Shown: piece by piece, positions 11,460-21,197 of the stretch
How positions within the stretch are numbered: position 1 is the first letter of the stretch
How the letters are laid out: every line of letters begins with the position of its first letter
Origin: Turnera subulata
Lineage: Eukaryota; Streptophyta; Magnoliopsida; Malpighiales; Passifloraceae
DNA length: 64,000 nucleotides
NCBI GenBank assembly: GCA_028386065.3
Contig: JAKUCV010007422.1
Location: 62,001-126,000, forward strand
Direction: 5' to 3'
Made by a program: the position numbers and the translations under genes
The notes under the pieces: generated by a model
Told to the model about the DNA's origin: nothing
Databases searched by the model: none
The model's input: only the letters and a program-made list of their open reading frames with translations

Positions 11460-11860
11460 TGGAAAAAAAAAACAAAGATGGCAGAAAAATTCGTATAGCA
11501 GCCTCCTACACAAATCCTGCAACCAGAAACCCAACAGAAACAATTTGTACAGTAGCTTCCTATTCAAATCCTACAACCAGAAACCAAACAGAGACAATTT
11601 GTATAGATGCCTCCTGGACGAATTCTGCAACCCGAGACCAAATTTAACAACAACGATCTCCTATCAAATTTCAATCTACCAATCAATTCGGCCACCTTCA
11701 AGAATTCAATACTTGCAATCCAAACAAGCAAAACTCCAATTCCAACAACACAATCAACCAAGTCCACTTTCAACTCTTTCTCTTTCTTTTTTGTGAACAG
11801 TAACACCGATGAACAGTAGTCGGTGAACAGTACTTGATGAACAGTAACTCGACAATTTTT
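11460..11860 (-). repeat. Tandem repeats in the Gypsy leader
   Basis: A 54-bp unit ('CAAATCCTGCAACCAGAAACC...', starts 11511, 11565, 11619) is repeated nearly three times. Further on, at 11795-11850, the motif GTGAACAGTA/ATGAACAGTA recurs four times, the same motif that forms a minisatellite in the LTRs of the element at 45092. This lies between PBS and gag and is non-coding. Confidence 0.7.
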
Positions 11861-11984
11861 TTTTTTTAATCGACAACACAAAACAACATAGAAACAAGGA
11901 ATTGAAACTACGATATTGAATGGCCACGAATTGACAGAATTGAAATAACACAAACACAAAAGGATATGATTGACTGAAACCTTA

Positions 11985-11996
11985 GCTCCGCTACCA
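11985..11996 (-). other. Primer-binding site of the Gypsy element
   Basis: On the minus strand TGGTAGCGGAGC begins 5 bases inside the 5' LTR. It matches the plant initiator-tRNA-Met PBS (TGGTATCAGAGC) at 10 of 12 positions. The same variant occurs at 24564-24575, and with one change at 46912-46923. Confidence 0.6.
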
Positions 11997-12001
11997 AAAG
12001 A

Positions 12002-12848
12002 TGATACGGCAACAACCCTAAAATCCACTAGTTCCACCTCCGTTACTATCTGATTGCCCCGATTTTCAATCTCAATCAAACTCGCCGTGTAAGTCTTCTT
12101 CACCTCCTAATCTCTGTACGGATTAGACAACAAAGAAGTAGATACACAACAAAGGCTTTTGCAATTCTATTCTTCACTTCCTAGACTCAATTAAGGAATA
12201 TGCAACAAAGGGATTAGAATCATAAGGAATTGAATAAACGCCACAAGAAAGCAACTTGATAAGTAAATTCAAACCCTAATATAAAACCAAGAGAATCCAC
12301 TCTCGATAAACACCTCAAAGGCAGTTTTATTCTCAAAATAGTCTGTGTCAAATAACAAAAGGAAATGTCCTATTTATACTAATCCTTAACCCTAATTTCG
12401 TCTAAACTAACCCAAAACCAAGTCAAAATAGGTTTTTGACTTTTCCAGAATTTTTAGGTGCCGACCTAAAAATAGACAGTATTTTAGGTGTCGACTGGCA
12501 ACCCAAATAGACTATGATTTAATTGAGCCATGTGTTGGACACTAATTAAAACCCATACAATAAAAACCCAACTAATAAAAACTAAAAAAAATATGTCGAC
12601 ATGGGCCCACATGGGCTGGGGTGTTGTCGACTAGGCCCCATACGCATCCTTGAGCCAATCACTCCTTAATTGACAGCAAGGTTACATCCTTCTGTTTCAG
12701 CACCTTCTCAAGCTTGATCATTGCGTGTTCTTGAAGTTCCGTGTTGATCAATGCTTGAATGTGATGTAGAAGTTGATTTCTAGGCATCCTTGATGTGCTC
12801 CTTGCAATTGGACCTTGAGGCAAGGCTATGGCTCCATCACTTGCATCA
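12002..12848 (-). repeat. 5' LTR of the Gypsy element
   Basis: Starts TGATACGGC and ends GCATCA, followed by TSD AGTAG. Homologous to 5180-6093 with small deletions. Confidence 0.85.
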
Positions 12849-12853
12849 AGTAG

Positions 12854-13344
12854 TCATCGAAAACTATGAACAAGAACAATGACAACAAAAATGAATAATA
12901 ACAGAAAAGAATTATCATTGGAATTCATGACCGATGTGTTTGTGGTTTATTGTCAACAAGGACAATAAAGAAGAAAAATTAAAGTACCATCAAATAGTTA
13001 AAGTAAGCTACCAAAAAGATCATCGACCATGAAAAAAATAATAATGAAAAATAATAATATAATTTAATAATCTCATTTATAATAATAAAATTTAATAATT
13101 AAAATGATGTAATTTAGAATTTAAAGGAATAACAAATATCATTGACAATAACCGATTAATTAATTCATATTCCACAATATCCACAATATAATTCATATTC
13201 CACAATATCCACAATACAAATTAATTCTAAATAATGCGTATCCGTTTGTCTAGATTATGGCTAGTAAAATTTTGTCCTTATTATATATAAGTTTTTTTCA
13301 AGATGTTGATTAATACTATACCACGTGATTTTAAAAATATAATG
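12854..13344. other. AT-rich intergenic DNA
   Basis: No gene was seen. The part at about 12915-12960 ('TTCATGACCGATGTGTTTGTGGTTTATTGTCAACAAGGA') resembles the left flank of the Gypsy insertion at about 5118-5155, suggesting an older local duplication. Confidence 0.35.
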
Positions 13345-13381
13345 TTATACCACGTGCATCTCAGTGTAGAAAAAAGTAGTT
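13345..13381 (+). mobile_element. Degenerate Helitron 3' end
   Basis: GTTATACCACGTGCATCTCA...TAGAAAAAAGTAGTT aligns with the Helitron terminus at 3104-3140, but the hairpin and CTAG are eroded. It is probably the tail of an AT-rich non-autonomous Helitron lying to the left. Confidence 0.4.
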
Positions 13382-13662
13382 AATATAAAGAGAGTAAGCA
13401 ATGGCTGAACGAGCGTAATAGCTCTTCAAGTAACCAATTTTTAGACCTCCTGGAAACTTGGAGTTAGAGATTTGTGATCAAACATCATCATTAGAGTAGA
13501 TTAAACAGACACTAGTTAAAAGTATTTGCACACGTAGAATACACTTGCAACATAGCAAAAGATATTATGAAACAATCCAACAACTTGTCGTAGAAATATT
13601 TATAGAAAGACAAACAAACACTAGCAAATGCACCCATGACATCTCTAGTTCTTGGAAGAGGT
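13382..13662 (-). other. Probable 3' UTR/downstream region of the coiled-coil gene
   Basis: Non-coding DNA between the stop codon of the coiled-coil gene and the Helitron remnant. No clear polyadenylation motif was assigned. Confidence 0.3.
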
Positions 13663-16336
13663 CTAGCATCCGAGACGCCTCTTTCTCTTTGGAGAAGTGT
13701 GCCCCGTAGCAGCACTAGTTTCTGCAGCTGTAATTTTAAGCATTGGTTCTGCCGATTCGTTAGTCACTCCGCCGGCGGCCTTGGGCAGCAACATCATCTC
13801 TTTCAACATCTCCGACATGCTAAAAACCACGGGAATTCCTTTCTCAAACTAAAACACAACAGAAATCAACTTCATCATGAAAAAAATGTGTGAGCAGCAA
13901 CAACAGGAAGTAAAGGAAAAGTCAGTAGGTACATGGCCAGTGTATCTGGAAATCAAGTTCAAAATGGAAAAAAGGAATGGTTACTTTGTTACAAGCACAA
14001 AAGCAAGTCAAGACACAATTCGCATCATGTAAATTTGTATACAAGATATATACATCAGAAACATTTCCTGAAGAAGGAATCAACCACTAATTATATGACT
14101 TTGAAGAAAAGTTTTCACATGTAGATCATTTTCTACCAGAATAACATTTGCCTGATGAGATCAAATTCTGAATGCCTAAATAATGTTCACAATGCACAGA
14201 CTTCTAGCTTTACCAATTAGAGCTAACCATAATTATGGATTCTGATAATATTAATTGATCCATTAAATATTTGCATCCGGTTGAGAAGAAGTTGAAACAA
14301 AAAACTAACAAATGTAAGGAAAGTAAATGCATACTGCTTGAACTAGAGCAAGAGCTCGTTCCAATTTCTTGGAGAGCTGAAGATTTTCCTCCAATAGAGC
14401 TTCAATCTACAAACGAAGTAACAATATGACTTGTGTCAAATGGAACAATAGTATGGGAAATGATAGCTGAAAGGAAAAATAGGATGCTAGAATTGGTGTA
14501 ACATATATATAACCTTCTTCTGGGAGTCAAAATACAAGCTTCTATACTTGAAATCTCCCGCATCAGAGCCTCCATGAGCAGGGCCGGAGCCAGAACAAGT
14601 ACTTAGCAGGGGCCAGCCGCAGTTATATATCTGTTTTTGGAACAGAAAGTGACAAATGGGCGTAGAAAAGCAAAGCAACCAAAAATATACATATACCAGC
14701 AAACAAGATTCTAAAACTGGTTTTTTTCTTACACTATAGTCGATGTTGAAGGTGGGACTCGAACCTAAGACAACCATGCAATACAAGCTCATTGGCAAAA
14801 CTAGGTTTTGAATGTGGCAACAATAAAGCATATTGAATAAGTTTGTTTTGAACGGTGGTAGGAAACTCAAACAATTTCATAAAAGCAATTGCATTGTTCA
14901 GTTTGTAATTCAGTCAAACAAGAATATCAATGCACATGAACTGAAGAAGAATCATACCACAAAAATTACAGAATACTTGAAAGGAAATTGTAAGAAACCA
15001 GGTGAAGTAAACCAACAGTTTTAACATCTGACCCAATAAGAATTCCCACAAACTAAAACCGGAATTCCTGTCTTCCATCACCAAAACAGAGAGCAAGTTA
15101 ATTATGTCACTAGAAGTTTGTGACATAGGAGAGTCAAAAATTTCATTCACTCAATCACCTTTTTGTTCTTTAATTAAGCAGGCTTTGAGTGTCTAATATT
15201 TATTGGTTTTGTGAAGGTTTTGAATGCCATCTACTTCAAAGTGCAGAAGAAGTTCCATTGAAAGGATAACTCAATACCTTGGACTCCATTTCATATATGG
15301 TCCTTTTTTGTTGATTGTGTTGTTCAAAAAGACATTGAACTCTTTCTTCTAAGCTGCTTTCATCATTGTTAGGCTCCAAGGGAAAGCCATCTTCCTCTCC
15401 ATCACTATCAGAAAGGAACACCTCTTCAATAATACGCTCTTCATCTGGGTTTGCTGCATTCCTAGCTGCATTTTTAAGACGTTTGGATTGGCGAGTCCCG
15501 ATAGAGGAGGCAGTCCGTTTTGGTTTGGCATGGTTGGATTTTTTTGTGGTCTGTTCTTCCACCTTCTCCTTGTCAGAATTTGGCTCCTGAGGCTGCAAGT
15601 CGGCGATTTCCCAGCCAGCAAGATTCGTGCTTTCAAGCTTCACGAAAAGAATTGCAAGCAATGAAGTATAAGTTAGTGATGAAGTCCAAACTAAATCATG
15701 CAAATTTCTTCCAATTCGTAAGACTAGACAAAACAAAAACAACCGACACCGATATAGAACAAATTGGCAACTTGAAAAAGATTATTAGAGTTGCATATTC
15801 ACTAAAATTAATCGACATACAAAGCAGAACCACACAACAAAGAAATACAATATTAAGAACAATAGAGTGAAAAAGATACATAAGGAGAACAAACAGACCA
15901 CAACAGAAATGGCTAAACAAGTGTTTAGCTGGACATGCAACCGCACATTCACAAAGGTTAGTGTATAATATGTTCTTGCCTACCCAGAACTAGCTGATGT
16001 TTACCTTTATTTTTCTAATTAACACAAAAATCCAACCTCAGCGTAAGAGATAAAGAAAAGATATTCACAGTACTGAGGACATGCATGTGTCGTTCTTACA
16101 AGTAATTACCCACCGCCACCCGGTGCTGTTGTTCTATAATCCTACCATGCAATAGAGAAGAAGGGATCAAGAACACTGCTAAACAAAAAAAAAAAAATAT
16201 ACAACCAGGTATGTTCACAAGGTGAGTGCACAATGCAACGACAAGAGAAACAAAAGGTGAAGAGGGAGATTGAAATGCAATGCATGTTCTTGCCTACCAT
16301 TATTTCAGGCCTTGGAGCAGCTTTCCTTCTACCCAT
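13663..16336 (-). CDS. Small basic coiled-coil protein, five exons, function unknown
   Basis: Model on the minus strand: exons 16298-16336, 15278-15637, 14514-14546, 14335-14406, 13663-13848 (stop TAG). That is 690 nt or 229 residues, with GT/AG junctions and every intron in phase 0. Residues 1-13 are basic ('MGRRKAAPRPEIM'). Exon 2 has a bipartite basic region ('KPKRTA...RQSKRLKNAARN', possible nuclear signal), an acidic serine patch ('FLSDSDGEEDGF') and the start of a coiled coil ('LEERVQCLFEQHNQQKR'). The coil runs through exon 4 ('LEENLQLSKKLERALALVQA'). The last exon reads 'FEKGIPVVFSMSEMLKEMM' and ends in a basic 'SPKRKRRLG'. I do not recognise the family. The exon 3 acceptor sits just beside inserted repeats, so that exon may originally have been longer. 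Confidence 0.65.
14560..14815 (-). mobile_element. tRNA-derived SINE in intron 2 of the coiled-coil gene
   Basis: On the minus strand a box A-like 'AATGAGCTTGTATTGCATGG' is followed by a perfect box B GGTTCGAGTCC (complement at 14755-14765). Its left side meets 'CAGGGCCGGAGCCAG' (about 14580), a hAT-like terminus, so more than one element may be present. Confidence 0.45.
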
Positions 16337-17331
16337 TTCCTCTATAACCCCAAAACCCTGCTTCAGAGGAAGAGCAAAAAGTAACAGGAGAAGAGATGTA
16401 GAGAAGTGAAGTGGAGAGTGTTACAAGGTGGGAGTTCCAAAAGTCATTTTCTTTTTGACGTTTTCAGGTTGGAGAACCCACGTTTGCACTTCACACAGTC
16501 GTTTTCGTCCATATTCACACGCCCACTTACACTTTTATGTCAGACAATTTATTAGTATAAACTATACTCCTATCAAACCAGACGAAATAAATGCTGTTTC
16601 ACAAATGAATTTATTTATCCTGGTCACTCCTCAGTTGGGATTATTTGTAATGAACTTTATCTTACGATTTGATTTTATAAGAGAATGTGTACATATTCAC
16701 TCTAGAAAATTTCCTTCTCTTTAAAAACGGAAACAGTTGTGTCTATATCGTGATGATTTGTTGGAAAATTAAAGAGAACAATGCAAATCCTCTCTCATAT
16801 TTGGTATAAAGAAATTATAATTTTATCATCATTTGAATTTCTTCCAAAAATAACTTGCAGCAAGACATGTTGTTGTTAGTTTGTGTTTCCCAAAAATAGT
16901 TGTCTCTTGGTTACAATTTTCGTATATGATTGGAAATAATGAGGAGAAGGGGAAAGGAGGGAACGAATGGAGAGGGAAGCCATTGAGAGTTTTGCTTGAA
17001 CTGTGTTCAGCATGATGTATTGAAATAAGGGAAGTAATTGAGAGTTTATCTCATCGCACAGGTGGGTTCAACCAGCCGGCTTTGCCATCCGCTGCAGCCG
17101 TTTAATCAAGTAAATACCAATTTTTTTACTTGTTTTGTTGGTTTGTTTGATTTTTTGTTTAACTTTCAGTAGTATGCATCAATTTACGTAGTGGTTTCTG
17201 TATTTTGTATTTTGTTCCATTAATTAAATGGAAAATATATTTTTGGCAAAAAAAAGAATAGAAAGGGGGAATGGTGGGAGGGAAAATTTGACTCATCTCA
17301 AGATAAATTTATTTATGATTATATACACACC
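16337..17331. other. Upstream region of the coiled-coil gene; no further gene seen
   Basis: Includes a purine-rich stretch just 5' of the start codon (minus strand) and AT-rich DNA. No TATA element could be assigned with confidence, and the open frames here look random. Confidence 0.3.
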
Positions 17332-17541
17332 AATTCTCATTTCTGGTTGGAGATTTAATTCTTTGCCCTGTTATGATTATAATTTATTGCCTTTTATCAT
17401 TTTTATAATGGGGTTTATTCTGTAATTTTGAATTGAATTCTCATTTCTGGTTGGAGATTTAATTCTTTGCCCTATTATGATTATAATTATTTCTTTTTAT
17501 CATTTTTATAATGGGGTTTATTCTGTAATTTTGAATTGAGT
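17332..17541 (+). repeat. Tandem duplication of about 105 bp
   Basis: 'TCTCATTTCTGGTTGGAGAT...' to '...TTCTGTAATTTTGAATTGA' occurs at about 17336-17437 and again at about 17440-17541 with only a few differences. Confidence 0.8.
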
Positions 17542-17617
17542 AGTGTGTATAATATCTAATCTTTGATAAGAAATGGGAAAAAAAAGAAAATGAAGAGATA
17601 CACACTACTCAATTCAA
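17531..17617. repeat. Perfect 20-bp inverted repeat (foldback)
   Basis: TTGAATTGAGTAGTGTGTAT at 17531-17550 is exactly complementary to 17598-17617, with a 47-base loop. The loop's 'AAAAAAGAAAATGAAG' is also roughly complementary to 'CTTCATTTTCTCTTTTTT' downstream (about 17651-17670), so a larger alternative fold exists. Confidence 0.8.
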
Positions 17618-17946
17618 GAATTTGGCCGAACATGAAAGGTTTTTCTTTTTACTTCATTTTCTCTTTTTTCCACTTATTGTGAAAGGTTTGTGTATCACTT
17701 CATGTGGAGATGCTTCTTCCAAAACTTGGCTGGAAAGCCATAGTACCACGTGAAATAGTAAGTTTTTTTAGCACGTCTCTCCTAGTATATTAGACTATTG
17801 ACATATCTGTATCACATACGGATAGAGTGGCTACATAAAATGTATCTATTTGAAAACAAATATCTATATCATTCTTATATATTTTTTTATTCAAAAAGTA
17901 AAGAAAAACAATATTTAAATTTACTTTGATTTTGCTGTAGTTTATC

Positions 17947-20839
17947 TGAAACGCCCCGACCCGTATTTACCGTACACAGTAAACACGTGTCGGAACTGTG
18001 ACAACCCAACCAAAATCAAGCCCAGCATACAGTGTGTACAATAGAAACTCGGGCCCAACGGCCCAAAATAGGAAACATCATAAATAACAAAACCGGCCCA
18101 ATGGCCCAGTAATATCAATAAAATGCACAGCGGAAGACTTAATAACTCACATAAACACTGTATGCGACATAGATGCAAACTATGGATCCAAGCCCGGTCC
18201 AAGGGATAACGCTGCAGCCTGTCTGGAATGCACCCAACCTGTACAACAAATAACTCATCCTACGAGATGAAAGCCCACAGGTGAGGGGTGAGTCCGAAGT
18301 GCTCACCGACGAACGAAAGACAATCAATATGCACACTAAAAATTACTCAAGTCAGCCAAACCGAAAGACCCGACCCAAAATCGGTCCAAGACCAAAAAGA
18401 CTCAATAAAATCCAATTATTCAATTTTATCTTTCCGGGCCCCGTCACGGATAAGCTAGGGTCGTACCAGGTTATCAACCTGTTCCTGGTGCCAGATCAAA
18501 AAGAACCCGGGATCAACATCCCAATAACAAACTCAGGGATCAACATCCCAATCAAACCGGCATCAACATGCCCCTCACAAGTAACCCAGATCATGGCACC
18601 ACAAAACAGTCTCAAACCATCTGATCGTACCTCTACTTACCACGTGACAATTATATTACCGTCATTAAAATCAAATCACAGGGATCAACATCCCTAACCA
18701 AAATCCCAGGATAGACATCCCATCCAAAATCAAGGATCGACTTCCTTATCACAATTTATTATTAACTCCATTATACTTAAACCAAAAAGACGCAAGGATT
18801 AACATCCAAAAACCGACATGGGATAAACATCCCGACCACAATCAAGACCATGGGATAAACATCCCGAACCAAACCACAGCAAACCACAGCATCCAACAAT
18901 GCAATAAATGCCAAACACAATAACCGAGTAATACAGGCACATATTGAAGGAAATCCATCCTCACCTTGGCCGATTACTCAACTCTGGAAACAATGACCGG
19001 TCCGACGCCGGCTCCTCGGGAAACTGCCCGATATCCAAACCTATACATCAAAACAATATACACTCACGTAAATGCACATAATTGGCATGCTATGATGCCA
19101 ATCTGCGTAATAACCCATCCCGGTTCTTATCCTTTATTATAATCTTTTTACCGAAAATATTTTACCGAACGTATTTCCGAATATAATTTCAGTACCATAC
19201 TTTAATTAAAACTCTTTTCAAAATATTTTCATAACTTAATTATACTTTTTCCAAAATATTAATTACCATAATTTTTACAGAAAAATAATAACCTATTTAT
19301 AATTTCCAGAAAGTATATATAGTATTTATCTTTCTATATATAATAATATTTACTAGCACAAATATAATTACCTTTAATCTTTAAAGTACATATATATATA
19401 TATATATTTCCTCAACCATAATTTTCCAGAGAAAATAATATATATATAAATTTCCAGAAATTATTTCATGATGCATATATATATTCTTCCAATTAATAAT
19501 AGTTTTCCCAAAAACATAACTTAATTATTTATCTAAGTATATATATTTATATTTTCCTGAAAATACCAGAATTAAATTGTCCATACTTTTCTCAAAGGAA
19601 ATATATAATTTTTTCTCAAAATTAATTACCAGAATATAAATATATATATATATATTGTTTTTTTAAATTAAACGGACTGGGCCATGAATAGTACAGCCCA
19701 GCCCACGTCATGCCCAAGGCCCAACCCTAGAGCTAGGTCTTTTCGGGCCAGCAACCCAGGAGCACCGGCCCAGGTCCAAGGCACCAAGCCCAGACCCGCG
19801 GTTGGCCTCTTCCGGGTCTGCCCTTGACCCGCTCGCTCATCCGGGTCGAGCTTAACCCAAGCTCACCTCGGAGTTGCAGCGGCACGGAACGGCGACGGCG
19901 CAAGGCTGGATGGCTCGGGACGAGTCGCAACGAGGGAGGCGACGACGACGCGAGGATAGGCTGGTAACAGGTGGCGGACGGCGAGCTTGTTGCGGCGGTG
20001 AAAGGCAAAAGAGGAGGCGGGTCGACGGGTTGCACGGCGGGTCAACGGCTCTAGCGGGTGCGTCCGGCGGCGGAAGAACTCGGGGAAGGCGGCGACAGGT
20101 CGGCGACGGTGAGGGGAAGGCGAGGCTGGTGGCGGTGGCACGAAACTCAGCGGGGAACTCTACCTCGTGTACAGTGGCTGGCGACCTGGGGTGACGACAC
20201 TGTTCACTCCGGGTTTTTTTTTCTTTGTTTCTTTCTTTTCTTCTATTTTCTTATTTTCTTCCTTTTTCTCCTTTTTCTTTTCTATTTTCCGAATTTTCTT
20301 TTGTTTTTTTTCTTCTTTTTTTCTTTTTTTTCTTCCTCTCTCTGTATTTTTTCTGTTTTCCTATTTTTTTCTATTTTTCAGTTTTTTTTTCCTTTCATTT
20401 TTTTCCTCTCTATTCTCTTTCTCTCTTTTCTTTTCTTTTTCTCTCTTTTCTTTTTTCCTCTCCTTTTCTTTTTTTCCTCTCCTCTCTTCCTCTCCTTCTG
20501 CTTCCTTCTTTTATAACCGGCGATGATACTGTGAAAATAGTGTGCACATGTGACTTCTCAATAATGCAGCCTGTCTGCATTATAGAGCGAGTCCAGTCCG
20601 GACCAGAAAATAACTGATACCCCCTTAGTTATTTTCCGAGAAATTCCGAAACCCGAAAAATACCAACTTAGGCCAGAAAAATCCACGGAAAAATCACGAG
20701 CGCGGGAAAACTCTCGGTTTCGAAAAACGACTCCCGATTTACCTTGAATTAATTACCCAAGATTAATTCAACAGTAAATCACGGTAAAAAGACTTTTACA
20801 GTCCCGGTAAAAATCAAAAATTTTACCCGGGCTGTTACA
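17947..20839 (-). mobile_element. Solo LTR, 2.9 kb, Gypsy type
   Basis: The plus-strand termini are TGAAACGCCCCG... and ...GGGCTGTTACA, so on the minus strand it runs TGTAACAGCCC to GGGGCGTTTCA. The flanking 5-bp repeat TTATC at 17942-17946 and 20840-20844 is an exact TSD. No second LTR, PBS or coding domain lies inside, so it fits one LTR left after LTR-LTR recombination. The 3' third is shared with 111-590. The interior contains AT-dinucleotide runs (about 19390 and 19636) and a pyrimidine tract (20211-20516). Confidence 0.85.
20211..20516 (-). repeat. Polypyrimidine tract of about 300 bp inside the solo LTR
   Basis: The plus strand is almost purely T and C with very few A or G. Read on the element's own strand it is a purine tract. 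The long Phe/Ser/Leu frames through it are compositional and not genes. Confidence 0.85.
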
Positions 20840-20864
20840 TTATCTTTTGGAATCTTTCTTTTAA

Positions 20865-20964
20865 TATGGAGGAGAGGCTCCCAGATTACCTATCAAGAGG
20901 GACAGTTGGTTAGATTTGAACTCTCAACCAAATGAGAATGCCCACTTAACCTCAACCAACTAAG
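20865..20964 (-). mobile_element. SINE (same family as 4917), left part; interrupted
   Basis: The reverse complement reads 'CTTAGTTGGTTGAGGTTAAGTGGGCATTCTCATTTGGTTGAGAGTTC...', matching 4920-4975. Its 5' end continues on the far side of the nested insertions at about 29800-29830 ('GGCTTAGTTAGTTGGGG' on the minus strand). Confidence 0.6.
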
Positions 20965-21197
20965 AAAATACAAACCACATAATTAGGGTTTTCTCTTTTC
21001 TCTCCTCCTCTTAGAGAAAAACCCTAGATCTACAATTTGGGGCTGCCGCCGGCTTTTTTCTGGCGGTGAGCCTCCACCAAAATTTCTTTCAACTAGTTTG
21101 TTTTTGTTTTTGTTTTTGTTTTTAGTTTTGTTGGTTTACTCCCACTTTTTGTGGATTTTGTCTCACTTTTTGTGAGTTATTTTCTCTCCTTCTGAAG

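Larger units (their letters stand above)
5180..12848 (-). mobile_element. Ty3/Gypsy LTR retrotransposon, complete ends, defective coding
   Basis: LTRs at 5180-6093 and 12002-12848 both start TGATACG and end TTGCATCA. The 5-bp TSD AGTAG is at 5175-5179 and 12849-12853. Reading on the minus strand: 5' LTR, primer-binding site (11985-11996), leader with 54-bp tandem repeats, gag, protease, RT, RNase H, integrase, a purine tract next to the LTR (6094-6105), 3' LTR. Protein order RT-RNase H-integrase defines Gypsy; no chromodomain is visible after the integrase. It is dead: a gag frameshift near 10355, a nonsense codon at 9444-9446, and an inserted LINE fragment (about 7465-7742) in RNase H. The LTRs differ by indels (914 versus 847 bp), so it is not very recent. 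Confidence 0.9.

Noticed and set aside
11392..12103. Frames on both strands between the Gypsy 5' LTR and gag
   Set aside because: Leader with 54-bp tandem repeats; no domain, and frames on both strands at once indicate composition.
17741..17795. Third Helitron 3' end (CCACGTG...AGCACGTCTCTCCTAGT)
   Set aside because: The spacing between the CACGTG, GCACGT and CTAGT parts is wrong for a compact hairpin; too weak to call.
20058..20617. Long Phe/Ser/Leu-rich frames
   Set aside because: They are translations of the polypyrimidine tract in all three frames.
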